Shown here: positions 25,857-34,858 of the stretch, piece by piece
How the letters are laid out: each line of letters begins with the position of its first letter
Position numbering within the stretch: the first letter of the stretch is position 1
DNA from: Emticicia fluvialis
GTDB lineage: Bacteria; Bacteroidota; Bacteroidia; Cytophagales; Spirosomataceae
Reading direction: 5' to 3'
Length of the DNA stretch: 64,000 nt
Assembly: GCF_024793945.1 (NCBI RefSeq)
Contig: NZ_JANUSD010000002.1
Coordinates: 248,001 to 312,000 of the forward strand
The notes under the pieces: model-generated
What the model was told of the DNA's origin: nothing
The model's input: the letters and a program-made list of their open reading frames with translations, nothing else
Database searches by the model: none
Made by a program: the position numbers and the translations under genes

Positions 25857-27251
25857 ATGGCGAAAGTAATAGGTAACCTGACACCACAACAAATAGTAGA
25901 GGAGCTAGATAAATACATTATTGGCCAGAAAGACGCAAAGCGTAATGTGGCCATTGCTTTAAGAAACCGCTGGCGAAGGATGAACGCCAGCACGGAAATG
26001 CAGGCCGAGATAATACCGAACAATATTCTGATGATAGGTAGCACCGGAGTAGGTAAAACTGAAATAGCGCGTCGATTGGCTAAAATTGCCGAGGCTCCGT
26101 TTACTAAAGTGGAGGCGTCAAAGTTTACAGAGGTGGGGTATGTCGGGCGTGACTGCGAAAGCATGGTAAGAGATCTGGTAGAGCAATCGGTAAATATGGT
26201 ACGGGCTGCAAAAAAAGAAGAAGTAAAAACGAAGGCATTGGATACTGTTGAAGACACCCTGCTGGATATTCTGATACCGCCTGTAAAGGATAAAAAAGAC
26301 GTTGGGTTTTCGATGGAAACAAAAAAGCAGGAGGTTGAGGATAACTCAGAAAATCTGCTGAATGAGAAAACACGTGAGGCGTTCAGAGAAAAATTAAGAA
26401 ACGGAGACCTGGACCACCGCAAAATAGAAATTGATGTGCAAACCAACGGAATGCCCAATATTGGCGTGATGGGAGGGCCTATTGATGATGTGTCGATGAT
26501 GAATCTGCAGGATATGATAGGCGGTATGATGCCCAAAAAAGGTAAAAAACGCAAAGTAACCATTGCAGAAGCCAGAAAAATATTATTGGACGAAGAGGCT
26601 GCCAAACTGATAGATATGGATGAGGTAAAAGACGAAGCCATCTGGAAAGCTGAAAACCTGGGAATAATTTTTATAGATGAAATTGATAAAATTGCTTCAT
26701 CGAGCGGTAAGTCGGGCGGGCCGGATGTAAGCCGTGAAGGTGTACAGCGAGACCTGCTGCCGATAGTGGAAGGAAGCACCGTGAACACCAAACATGGCTC
26801 TGTTAAGACAGATCATATATTGTTTATAGCCGCGGGGGCTTTTCATGTGGCAAAGCCTTCAGATTTGATTCCGGAATTACAGGGGCGTTTCCCGATCAGA
26901 GTTGAGCTGGAAAGCCTGACAGAAGAAAACTTCTTTCAGATTTTGCAAACACCTAAAAATGCTTTGACGCGCCAGTATGAAGCCATGCTGGAAGCCGAGG
27001 ACGTTAGCCTGAGTTTTGATACCGAGGCACTGCGAGAAATTGCCCGTATTGCCTTTTATGCCAATAGTGAGGTTGAAAACATTGGCGCCAGAAGGCTACA
27101 AACCGTAATGAGCCATTTGCTGAATGAGATTATGTTTGATGTACCCGATAAAATTGGCGCTAATGCCCGAATTGTTATCACTAAAGATATGGTGAACGAC
27201 AGGCTGGCAGGTCTGGTAAAAAATAAAGATTTAAGCCAGTTTATATTGTAA
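25857..27251 (+). CDS. hslU: ATP-dependent protease ATPase subunit HslU
   Basis: A 464-residue AAA+ unfoldase. Visible are LTPQQIVEELDKYIIGQ at the N-terminus, Walker A GSTGVGKT at residues 61-68, GYVGRDCESMVRDL after it, the intermediate I-domain (about 110-235, Met-rich GGMMPKKGKKRK), Walker B IIFIDEIDKIA near 269-279, and the sensor-2 region NIGARRLQTVM. HslU forms a hexamer that unfolds substrates into the HslV peptidase; hslV is not beside it here. It has its own promoter and a long terminator hairpin, so it is monocistronic. Confidence 0.97.
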   Translation: MAKVIGNLTPQQIVEELDKYIIGQKDAKRNVAIALRNRWRRMNASTEMQAEIIPNNILMIGSTGVGKTEIARRLAKIAEAPFTKVEASKFTEVGYVGRDCESMVRDLVEQSVNMVRAAKKEEVKTKALDTVEDTLLDILIPPVKDKKDVGFSMETKKQEVEDNSENLLNEKTREAFREKLRNGDLDHRKIEIDVQTNGMPNIGVMGGPIDDVSMMNLQDMIGGMMPKKGKKRKVTIAEARKILLDEEAAKLIDMDEVKDEAIWKAENLGIIFIDEIDKIASSSGKSGGPDVSREGVQRDLLPIVEGSTVNTKHGSVKTDHILFIAAGAFHVAKPSDLIPELQGRFPIRVELESLTEENFFQILQTPKNALTRQYEAMLEAEDVSLSFDTEALREIARIAFYANSEVENIGARRLQTVMSHLLNEIMFDVPDKIGANARIVITKDMVNDRLAGLVKNKDLSQFIL

Positions 27252-27262
27252 AACCTTGGAAT

Positions 27263-27314
27263 ATAAATCAAAAAGCCACTATCTTTCTTCAGACAGTGGC
27301 TTTTTGATTTATAA
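27263..27314. terminator. Long bidirectional terminator after hslU
   Basis: The 21-bp arms 27263-27283 and 27294-27314 pair with a single mismatch around a 10-base loop. The GC core AGCCACT/AGTGGCT is flanked by A5 and T5 tracts, so it can stop transcription both from hslU and from the convergent lipoprotein gene. Confidence 0.92.
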
Positions 27315-27318
27315 ATGG

Positions 27319-28215
27319 TTATTTTTTCTTTGGGTAATAATACAAATAAGAGATGGCGTTCTGGCCGTCTGGCCTTTCGCTGTTGGTAAAATAGCCTTTC
27401 CCGTTTTTATCAAAGCAGAAACCTTCTCCCTGCGGCTCCTGCACGTAAGGCAGTAATTTGTCGCGAGTTCTGGCAAGCGCCTGAGGTATGGTTTCTCCAT
27501 CTTTACGGTACCAGTAAAAAAGTGTAAAGTAGTTTCTGATAACAATTTCTTTACCGTCTGATGATATCCCGCCGCTGGTAACATAGGTAATGGGTAAAGT
27601 CTGTAAAAACTCTGCCGTTTGATTTTCTGTAACAGACTGAGGATATTTAAGCCTGTACAGCCGTACATTAAACTCTCTTTTCGAAACTATATAAATGTCT
27701 TTGGTCTGAGGGTCTATCAGTATACATTCGGCGTCACGGCTACCGTCAGGATATTGAAAGGCTATGCGGTCAAAACTGGTAACGGGTTGTAATGATTGCG
27801 GCTCAACGAAGCGATAAATGTAATACTGGTTATTATAAACCGCATCATTGTCTCCAATTTCGGCCAGGTATAGGTAGGTTTTGCCAGCCTCAGGGCCGGG
27901 GCCAATAGATATGTCTTCCCAGTCGCGGTTAGGGAAAGGCATTTTTACCGACCCTTTGTATTGCCCCTCATGTGCAAACAAATAAATATTATTGGGGTTA
28001 TCGCCATCTTCCTGCACCCAGACGTTCCCCGGCATACTGCGGCTGTCGCATACACCAGAAGCTTCATTGGCTATATCTTCCGGCAATCTGGCCATTACCG
28101 GCACCGTTTCATATTCAGGAATTACCTCTGTTACGGGGGTTGGGTCTGGTTTTTTAAACCAGTCGCAAGAACTTATAAATAACGAAACTAATACGTAAAT
28201 CAGTGTTTTTCTCAT
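27319..28215 (-). CDS. Lipoprotein, possible beta-propeller
   Basis: I chose the Met at 28215, seven codons after an upstream Met at 28236, because it opens a clean lipoprotein signal (MRKTLIYVLVSLFISSC). The 298-residue protein carries Asp/Gly-rich blades such as NNIYLFAHEGQYKGSVKMPF, DWEDISIGPGPEAGKTYLYL and SRDAECILIDPQTKDIYIVS, which suggests a beta-propeller of the kind found in 'PE-PGRS-labelled' or SMP-30-like exported proteins. No catalytic residues could be assigned. It is convergent with hslU. Confidence 0.7.
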   Translation of the reverse strand: MRKTLIYVLVSLFISSCDWFKKPDPTPVTEVIPEYETVPVMARLPEDIANEASGVCDSRSMPGNVWVQEDGDNPNNIYLFAHEGQYKGSVKMPFPNRDWEDISIGPGPEAGKTYLYLAEIGDNDAVYNNQYYIYRFVEPQSLQPVTSFDRIAFQYPDGSRDAECILIDPQTKDIYIVSKREFNVRLYRLKYPQSVTENQTAEFLQTLPITYVTSGGISSDGKEIVIRNYFTLFYWYRKDGETIPQALARTRDKLLPYVQEPQGEGFCFDKNGKGYFTNSERPDGQNAISYLYYYPKKK

Positions 28216-28333
28216 TCGGTTACCGGCAACATTCAATGCAAAGAAAACGATTATGCCACTAAGTTATCAGGTTTAATAAATATTTAATGGCTTAGCCACG
28301 CCACCGGTGCACAAATTATTATTCTACGGACAA

Positions 28334-28741
28334 TTAAAAATCAATTTTCTGGTTTCTGGCTGCTTTTTTGTCTGAATCGATTTTTTTTGTCTTCAACCTT
28401 TTTTCTACTGCAGCCAGCGAGGGTTTTGTGGCTCGTCTTTTCTTGGCTTCATGCAGAGATTTTTCAAGTAATTTGTAAAACTTCTGCACCACCAGTTCTT
28501 TGTTTTGCAACTGGCTTCTTTTTTCCTGCGAGCTAATCAACAAAACGGTTTCTTGTACCAGTTGGCTTTGAAGCTTTTCATAAAGCCTTTGTTTTTGGGT
28601 ATCTGTCAGTAGGGCAGAGGTAGCAATGTTGAATCTAAGCTCTACTTTTGTTTCTACCTTATTTACGTTCTGTCCGCCCGGGCCGCCACTTCTGGCAGTA
28701 GCGAACTCAAATTCAGGCGAAAAATCTATATCTTTTATCAT
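28334..28741 (-). CDS. arfB: Peptidyl-tRNA hydrolase ArfB (ribosome rescue)
   Basis: A 135-residue class-I release-factor-like protein. The catalytic GGQ lies in SGGPGGQNVNKVETKVELR at residues 22-24. The C-terminal tail is strongly basic (RRATKPSLAAVEKRLKTKK onward), as in ArfB/YaeJ where it enters the empty mRNA channel of stalled ribosomes. It lacks the codon-recognition domain of true release factors. It is 19 bp downstream of dnaG on the same strand and probably in its transcript. Confidence 0.93.
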   Translation of the reverse strand: MIKDIDFSPEFEFATARSGGPGGQNVNKVETKVELRFNIATSALLTDTQKQRLYEKLQSQLVQETVLLISSQEKRSQLQNKELVVQKFYKLLEKSLHEAKKRRATKPSLAAVEKRLKTKKIDSDKKAARNQKIDF

Positions 28742-28760
28742 GGTTTTATATTCTGTATAA

Positions 28761-30734
28761 TTAGCCCTGCACCACCGTGCCCAAAAGTGCAGCCAATTTT
28801 TTAATGATTCCTTTCAGTTCCATCATTTTTACCAGTATTTGCTCTTGCGTTTCAAAAGATTCCGTTTCAATGAGCTCCTTACTTAGTTTTTCCATCTCTA
28901 TTTCAAAGCGGCTTTTTTTTAACCTCAGCACGTTGGTGTAAACCATTTCGTCTAGTTTATCGCTTTCTAATGGTACGTATATTTCAAATTTCTCCCAGTT
29001 TTCGCTCAGCTGATGTGGAGACGAAAGCCAGTTAATGCTTAAGGTCTGAATTTCAATATCCTGATGGCTGGTAAAGTAAGAAGTGTCCGGAATTTCGCCT
29101 CTTTGATGAAACTCCCGGCATATATCCAGTATTTTCTGGTAAGATGCCGTTTCAAAAGTTATATCCTGAATTTCATTAAAAATATAGTCGGTAAGAGTAA
29201 AGTCTATGTTTTCTGCAACGTTTTTCTCCAAAACATGGGTGCCGTAACATACCAGCAGCCTTACACATTCTTCTTCATGATAAGACAAGGCACTCCGTTT
29301 CACGGTTCTGGCTGTCTCTTCCATACCCGGCACAAAGGTATCAGGCTCGGGCGCTACAAATGCGTTGATATCACCCAGTGGATTAGTCCTCTGCTGTCTT
29401 TGTCTGTCGCGGTCTGAATCCTGCCTCTTTTTCTGGAATATTTTATTGCCTTCTGTAATCAGGATGTGCTCATCAATACTAAGCAAAGAGGCCACCTCTT
29501 TATAAAATACCGAACGTTTGATGGAGTCCGGAATCTTAGAGATGGTTTCTACCAGGTCTTTTATCAGTTCAGCACGCTTAAGGGCGTCTGTGCCCACGTC
29601 TTTCAGTGAAATCTCGGTCTTGAACCTGATAAAATCCTTCTGGGTATTCTTAACGTATTCTTTAAAAGCCTGGCTGCCAACTTTCTGAACAAAACTGTCG
29701 GGGTCGTCTCCATCCGGAAACACCACTGCCTTCACATTCAGGCCTTCTTCCAGAATAATGTCTATTCCTCTTAATGATGCCTTAATACCGGCGGCGTCGC
29801 CGTCATATAAAACGGTTATGTTTTCAGTAAATCTTCTGATTAGCTGAATCTGCTCTTTGGTAAGCGAAGTGCCAGACGAAGCCACTACGTTTTCTATACC
29901 TGCCTGATTTAACGAAACAACGTCGGTATAACCTTCTACCAGATAACAGTTTTCTTCCTGCCTGATAGGATTCTTGGCCTGCGCTATACCATATACTATA
30001 TTACTTTTATGATATACAGCCGTTTCGGGCGAATTAAGATACTTGGGGGCGTTGGGGTCTTTTTTCAGAATCCTGGCACCAAATGCAATAGGTTTGCCTG
30101 CTACATTATGAATCGGGAAAATTACCCGTCCTCTGAAACGGTCTATCGGTTCGCGCCCTTCTTTCAGTATAGTCAGGCCGGCTTTTTCAAGTATATCCAG
30201 TGTAAAACCGTTCTTAAGCGCATGTTTGGTAAAAACATCCCGTCCGTCAGAACTATAGCCCAGGTCAAATTTCCTGATGGTCTGGTGGTTAAACCCCCGT
30301 TCTTTAAAATAGCTCAGCCCGATGCTCTCGCCCTCAGGGGTTTGCCAAAGTTGGTCCTGATAAAATTTATTGGCAAAATCCAGGGCTATAAAAAGGCTTT
30401 CCTTTTCGTTCTGAACCTGCTGTTCTTCGCTGGTATATTCCTGCTCGGCTACTTCTATACCATATTTTTTAGCCAGGTGTCTCAGTGCCTCGGGGTATCC
30501 TATACCTTCAATGTCCATCACAAACCTTACAGAATCACCGGCCTTGCCACAACCAAAGCATTTATAAATGCCTTTTGATGGCGACACCGAGAATGATGGC
30601 GTTTTTTCATTATGAAAAGGGCAGCAGGCTATCATGTTTGCTCCCCGCTTTTTGAGAGAAACATAATCGCCCACAACCTCAACTATATCGGCGGCCTGAA
30701 TAATCTGCTGTACGGTATCCTGATCTATTCGCAT
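28761..30734 (-). CDS. dnaG: DNA primase DnaG
   Basis: A 657-residue primase. The CHC2 zinc-binding domain has Cys38, His41, Cys59 and Cys62 (CPFHNEKTPSF...YKCFGCGKAG). The TOPRIM catalytic core follows, with NCYLVEGYTDVVSLNQAG near residue 265 and VLYDGDAAGIKAS near 312. A C-terminal helical region ends the protein and should bind DnaB helicase. The length is normal for the Bacteroidota. It makes RNA primers at the replication fork. A TRIC-like gene is divergent from it across only 72 bp. Confidence 0.96.
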   Translation of the reverse strand: MRIDQDTVQQIIQAADIVEVVGDYVSLKKRGANMIACCPFHNEKTPSFSVSPSKGIYKCFGCGKAGDSVRFVMDIEGIGYPEALRHLAKKYGIEVAEQEYTSEEQQVQNEKESLFIALDFANKFYQDQLWQTPEGESIGLSYFKERGFNHQTIRKFDLGYSSDGRDVFTKHALKNGFTLDILEKAGLTILKEGREPIDRFRGRVIFPIHNVAGKPIAFGARILKKDPNAPKYLNSPETAVYHKSNIVYGIAQAKNPIRQEENCYLVEGYTDVVSLNQAGIENVVASSGTSLTKEQIQLIRRFTENITVLYDGDAAGIKASLRGIDIILEEGLNVKAVVFPDGDDPDSFVQKVGSQAFKEYVKNTQKDFIRFKTEISLKDVGTDALKRAELIKDLVETISKIPDSIKRSVFYKEVASLLSIDEHILITEGNKIFQKKRQDSDRDRQRQQRTNPLGDINAFVAPEPDTFVPGMEETARTVKRSALSYHEEECVRLLVCYGTHVLEKNVAENIDFTLTDYIFNEIQDITFETASYQKILDICREFHQRGEIPDTSYFTSHQDIEIQTLSINWLSSPHQLSENWEKFEIYVPLESDKLDEMVYTNVLRLKKSRFEIEMEKLSKELIETESFETQEQILVKMMELKGIIKKLAALLGTVVQG

Positions 30735-30806
30735 GTACCAAATTTACTGTAAAAACATAAAAATGACGTTTTTACTACTATTTTTGTTGCAAAACTACTA
30801 AAACTA

Positions 30807-31418
30807 ATGGAATTTTTTACATTTATAAATATTGGTGGCACCATTGCTTTTGCGGCTTCAGGCACTATGGCGGCTATGCGCAAAGACCTAGACATCTTCG
30901 GCCTGGTTGTTATTGCCTTTGTTACTTCTGTTGGCGGTGGTACCATACGTGATATGCTCATTGGGCATCTGCCTGTGCGCTGGATTCTGGATTCTACAAT
31001 AATAATTCTGATTGTGATGGTAGCAATGGTTACGGTTATTTTCAGACACAGGATTGTGCATCTTGATAAAACCCTTACCTTGTTCGATTCCCTCGGGCTT
31101 GGTTTTTTTGCGCTCAGGGGCATCCAGGAAGGTATATCCGCAGGGCTTAATGTCCCTTCCTGTATTATTCTGGGTACCATAACTGCCTGTTTTGGTGGTG
31201 TAATAAGAGATATTTTCCTTAATGAAATACCTGCGCTTTTCAGAACAGGCCAGTTGTATGCTACCGTTTGTATTATAGGGGGCTGTTTCTACTTTGCCCT
31301 TCGCAAGTTAAACCTGTCTGTTGAAGTAATAGATATCATAACCGTTTTATGTATTTTTGGAATTCGTACACTGGCTATCAGCAAAAATATATCGTTGCCA
31401 AAAATCAATAAAATGTAA
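30807..31418 (+). CDS. TRIC/UPF0126 family membrane channel
   Basis: A 203-residue protein with about six or seven transmembrane helices and two copies of the family motif: GGGTIRDMLIGHLPVRW near residues 45-61 and FGGVIRDIFLNEIPALF near 131-147. Each pairs a helix break with Arg-Asp, the duplicated core of TRIC-type trimeric cation channels. Bacterial members conduct K+ or similar ions; the physiological role here is inferred. A -7-like TATTTTTG at 30779-30786 precedes it without a clear -33 box. Confidence 0.86.
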   Translation: MEFFTFINIGGTIAFAASGTMAAMRKDLDIFGLVVIAFVTSVGGGTIRDMLIGHLPVRWILDSTIIILIVMVAMVTVIFRHRIVHLDKTLTLFDSLGLGFFALRGIQEGISAGLNVPSCIILGTITACFGGVIRDIFLNEIPALFRTGQLYATVCIIGGCFYFALRKLNLSVEVIDIITVLCIFGIRTLAISKNISLPKINKM

Positions 31419-31444
31419 AAAGTTGTTGGAAAATTTCAATTTAA

Positions 31445-32020
31445 TTGATTTATTTGTTGCATGAACCAAAATTACTACTGAAAAAAGTCGCTTCCATATC
31501 GCTTCTGGCATTGCTGGTGTGTAATATGCTGGGCTCTACGTTTGTCATGCTTTTAGACAAATGGCAGGAGGAACGCGTAGTACACGCAAATGTGACTTTT
31601 CAGGAAAAAGGTGAGTTTCTGGTTATGAAAGTGCCAATGGCCATTCCGTATATGGCCAGTTGGAGCGAGTCTGAAGAGACAGACGGTCTCATTATCTTCA
31701 AAGGCGATTTTTTCCGTACTTATCAGCGCAAATTTGAAAGTGATACCCTTTACACTTATTGCAAGAAAGAAAATGCAAGCCGCGAGAACGTTTTTAGTTT
31801 GCTGCAACAGGTAAAAAAACAGGTAAACGATGAGCCCACCGGCTCGGGTAAAAAGGCGCTCAATTTTTTTAAGAATCTCACTAAAGATTATACTCAGTTC
31901 GGTAGTAGCACAATTGCCTACTTCTGGGTTGAAGACCTCCCGTTAAAAATCTACACTTATCAGGAGTTTATTCCTGCTTCAACGTTATTTGTTAATTCTC
32001 CACCTCCCGATTTAGCTTAA
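31445..32020 (+). CDS. Small membrane-anchored protein heading the oxidoreductase/TonB cluster (paralog 1)
   Basis: About 180-191 residues with one N-terminal hydrophobic anchor (ASISLLALLVCNMLGSTFVM), an extracytoplasmic body and the tail NSPPPDLA. It aligns by eye with the protein at 45251-45784: LKKVASIS/MKRIASIG at the start, DTLYTYCKK/DTLYVILKS in the middle and PPPDLA/PPPELT at the end. No ATG is in frame at the expected start. The choices are TTG at 31445, 31454 or 31457, or a CTG at 31478 that matches the paralog's start. A six-codon ATG ORF (31461-31481) ends overlapping that CTG. Similar proteins with a NPPE tail are known to me as hypothetical genes preceding TonB receptors. Confidence 0.72.
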   Translation: MIYLLHEPKLLLKKVASISLLALLVCNMLGSTFVMLLDKWQEERVVHANVTFQEKGEFLVMKVPMAIPYMASWSESEETDGLIIFKGDFFRTYQRKFESDTLYTYCKKENASRENVFSLLQQVKKQVNDEPTGSGKKALNFFKNLTKDYTQFGSSTIAYFWVEDLPLKIYTYQEFIPASTLFVNSPPPDLA

Positions 32021-32275
32021 TACAGTCTTTTCTACAAATTTTATGCCTTGCCGCCTTGGTTTATGCCCAAAGCGCAATGTGTGAATGCATCCGCTCAAAT
32101 CTATACTTCTTATGTGGTAAGTTGTGCCAATGCCCGGCACTAAACATAGACCTTTGTTCATGAACGCCCTCTTTGGCCGTTCTTAATAATCTGTCTGTGC
32201 GTTTAGGTTGGGGTACGGTATTAGCTTGCACATGGGTTACATGACTGTTTTTAACTAAAAACTTACTATTCTAAA
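32021..32275 (+). other. 255-bp gap with a possible Cys-rich mini-ORF
   Basis: No established gene. In one frame the sequence reads as a hydrophobic stretch (LQILCLAALVYAQSA) running into MCECIRSNLYFLCGKLCQC and a stop at 32161-32163. An ATG at 32077 would give 28 residues with seven Cys, but no ATG stands before the hydrophobic part. A weak hairpin, GAACG/CGTTC, lies at 32162-32182. It may equally be leader or remnant sequence before the next gene. Confidence 0.25.
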
Positions 32276-33196
32276 ATGAAATTATTTTACAAGTTTTTAC
32301 TTGTGCTGGTAGGTGGTGCGGTTTTCAATGCGCAAGCCCAAATGCCTCATGACGCCATTTACATGAACAAAAAATCTATTTGTATAGCTACAACCTATTC
32401 AAATAGCCAGTGGAGCGAATATTGGGAGAATAAATTAAAACGCGAAAATTTCAATATAGGTACGCACACTACACAAAGTGTTATGCCTATGATAGCCTAC
32501 GGTATTACCAAAAAACTGAATGTTCTTGCCGGCTTACCTTATGTGTGGACAAAAACCAGCGCAGGTAACCTGATGGGGCAGCAGGGTTTTCAGGATGTAT
32601 CGGTATGGTTAAAATACAATATGGTGCAATCGGCAAACGGCCTTTCCTTGCATGGAGTATTGGGCGGCTCGTTACCGGTAAGCAACTATGTACCAGATTT
32701 TCTCCCGATGTCAATTGGCCTTAAATCCAAAACAGCTACTGCACGTTTAATTGCTCACTACAAGCATACTTCTGGTTTTTATATTACCGCACACGGAAGC
32801 TACGTTTTCCGCAGTAATATAAAGGTAGACAGAGATGCCTATTACGCTTACGACAAAGTTTATAACACCAATGAAATAAGCATGCCTAACGCTACTGATG
32901 TAGCCGCCCGGATGGGTTACTACAAAAAAGGGATTCAGGCCGAATTATTCATTGACAAAAACACTTGCGTAGGCGGAGATTACATACGGAGAAACGATAT
33001 GCCTTTTCCGACGAATAACATGAAATCATCGGGCGTAGGTTTCTATGGTAAGTTTCAGCCAAAAAATGTAGGGTTCAATGTAATGATCAGAAGAGTAATA
33101 GATGGCGAAAACATGGGCCAGGCTACTACAATATCAGCCGGTTTCCTGTATCAGATAAATTTCAAGAGTAAGTCTGAACAGGTAACAAAAAAATAA
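32276..33196 (+). CDS. Outer-membrane beta-barrel protein
   Basis: A 306-residue protein with a signal peptide (about 1-21, ending FNAQA). The body alternates strands such as KKLNVLAGLPYVWTK, FQDVSVWLKYNMVQS and GFYITAHGSYVF, with aromatic residues at regular spacing, like the 'Phenol_MetA_deg/transporter' type of outer-membrane barrel. It probably lets small molecules cross the outer membrane, or binds them there. It follows the small anchor protein by 255 bp and precedes the haloperoxidase-like gene by 74 bp, all on the same strand. Confidence 0.72.
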   Translation: MKLFYKFLLVLVGGAVFNAQAQMPHDAIYMNKKSICIATTYSNSQWSEYWENKLKRENFNIGTHTTQSVMPMIAYGITKKLNVLAGLPYVWTKTSAGNLMGQQGFQDVSVWLKYNMVQSANGLSLHGVLGGSLPVSNYVPDFLPMSIGLKSKTATARLIAHYKHTSGFYITAHGSYVFRSNIKVDRDAYYAYDKVYNTNEISMPNATDVAARMGYYKKGIQAELFIDKNTCVGGDYIRRNDMPFPTNNMKSSGVGFYGKFQPKNVGFNVMIRRVIDGENMGQATTISAGFLYQINFKSKSEQVTKK

Positions 33197-33270
33197 AATT
33201 TGCAGAAAAGATTTCTAACAGAAAATTTGCTTCCCCGGGCAGTTCGCTCATTTGAATACGGGGCCGTAAT

Positions 33271-34809
33271 ATGAAAAAAATACATGTATCATTTTTAGTA
33301 ATAGTAATATTGAGTCTGGTTGTTTCGTCTTGCAATAAAGATTTGGAAGAATCATTGAAAGAGGCCTATATCCCGGCAAAATTAGATGAAAAAGGAGGAA
33401 CCTGGAAAACTTATGTACTCGCCAGCGCTGATGAATTTCCGGTGGCAGAGCCAAAAGCGGCAGGTTCGGCAGAGTACCAGTCAGAAATAGCAAAACTGAA
33501 AACCACGGTTTCGACCATTACCCCGGAAAACAAAAAAGCAGTAACTTACTGGGGTGCAGGTGCCGTGTATCGCTGGAACGAAATAGCTCGTGAGCTGGCA
33601 GCCAGATATAACCTTCCGCCTGCTTCAAATGCAGAGGGCAAGTATCCGGTTCCTGATGCTGCCAACCCATTGGCAGACCCTAAGTTTCCGTTTGCCAATC
33701 CGCCTTATACAGCCCGTGCACTTGCTTATTTAAGTGTAGCGCAGTATGACGCACTGGTGGCCGCGTGGAACTACAAGTTTAAGTATAACCGCAAGGCTCC
33801 TTCAAAAACAGATGCTACTGTTTCTGCTTTGTTGCCGGTTTCTGATTTACCGTCTTACCCGTCTGAAGATGCAGTTGTGGCTGCGGCCTCATATACCATA
33901 TTGGTGGCGATGTTCCCCGGCGAGGTACCTTTGTTGGATGCCAAGCTGGCAGAAGCCAAAAATGCCCGTATCTGGGGTGGTATGAACGTTGATTCTGATA
34001 TTTCGGCAGGCGATGCCCTGGGCAAAGCCGTAGCTGCCAAAGTAATGGGTCGCGCAAAAACAGACGGCATGGGTGCCGCCAATAATCAGACAGTCAATGC
34101 TGCTGCAATTGCTAATGCCAAAGCACAAGGCTTGAAGTCGGAGTGGTTAAGCCAGGAAATTCCTGCCCGCCCGCCAATGTTGCCTAACTATGGTACCGTG
34201 CAGACCTGGAATTTTGATAAGGCAGCCATGCTGGCCATGCGCCCAAGCCCTCCGCCAGCATTAGATAGTGACGAGTTTAAAAAAGACCTTGACGAGCTTA
34301 AGGCCATTGATAAAAATCAGACGCGTGAGCAGGCCCGCATTGCCAATTACTGGTCAGACGGTGCCGGCAGCTACACGCCTCCTGGTCACTGGCATCGTGC
34401 CGCTGCTAATCTCTGTTTCCAGAATAAGTTCAGTGAGTTGGCAACAGCCCGCACGCTGGCATTGCTGGGTACTGCCGAGATGGATGCAGGTATTGCATGC
34501 TGGGACGCCAAGAACTATTATTATTATCCGCGCCCTCAGCAATTCGGTATCAAAACCTCTGTTGGTTTGCCCAATTTCCAGTCTTATACCTCGGGGCACT
34601 CTACTTTTTCAGGTGCCGCCGCCACAGTATTGGGCTCTATCTTCCCGACGGAGGCTGAAAAGTTGAATGCGATGGCTCAGGAAGCATCCAATTCAAGGGT
34701 TTATGGACTGATTCATTATCGTTTCGACTGTGTTAAAGGTCTTGAACACGGTAAAAAAATTGGTCAGTATGCTATTGCCCGTGGAAAGGCCGATGGTTCT
34801 GGTTTATAA
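33271..34809 (+). CDS. Exported PAP2/vanadium-haloperoxidase-type lipoprotein
   Basis: A 512-residue lipoprotein (signal ending LVVSSC, Cys near residue 21). All three parts of the PAP2/vanadate-binding signature are present: K-x6-RP as KNYYYYPRP (about residues 413-421), SGH as TSGHSTFSGA (about 439-448), and SR-x5-H-x3-D as SRVYGLIHYRFD (about 475-486). The long N-terminal helical part fits vanadium chloro/bromoperoxidase-like proteins rather than small PAP2 phosphatases. Vanadium enzymes oxidise halides with H2O2; phosphatases of the same fold hydrolyse phosphate esters. Sequence alone does not decide between them. It sits between two outer-membrane barrels and upstream of three CMD-type genes. 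Confidence 0.88.
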   Translation: MKKIHVSFLVIVILSLVVSSCNKDLEESLKEAYIPAKLDEKGGTWKTYVLASADEFPVAEPKAAGSAEYQSEIAKLKTTVSTITPENKKAVTYWGAGAVYRWNEIARELAARYNLPPASNAEGKYPVPDAANPLADPKFPFANPPYTARALAYLSVAQYDALVAAWNYKFKYNRKAPSKTDATVSALLPVSDLPSYPSEDAVVAAASYTILVAMFPGEVPLLDAKLAEAKNARIWGGMNVDSDISAGDALGKAVAAKVMGRAKTDGMGAANNQTVNAAAIANAKAQGLKSEWLSQEIPARPPMLPNYGTVQTWNFDKAAMLAMRPSPPPALDSDEFKKDLDELKAIDKNQTREQARIANYWSDGAGSYTPPGHWHRAAANLCFQNKFSELATARTLALLGTAEMDAGIACWDAKNYYYYPRPQQFGIKTSVGLPNFQSYTSGHSTFSGAAATVLGSIFPTEAEKLNAMAQEASNSRVYGLIHYRFDCVKGLEHGKKIGQYAIARGKADGSGL

Positions 34810-34858
34810 AAACTAATGGTTTAATCAGCTTGCTAAGATTTATTCAAACGTATTTTCA

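Noticed and set aside
25850..26791. A 313-residue open frame on the minus strand opposite hslU
   Set aside because: Ser/Pro-rich composition with no domain pattern, and it lies wholly over the strongly conserved hslU gene.
30739..30746. TAAATTTG (minus strand) as the dnaG promoter
   Set aside because: It lies only four bases before the dnaG start codon and has no -33 box; transcription from it would be leaderless.
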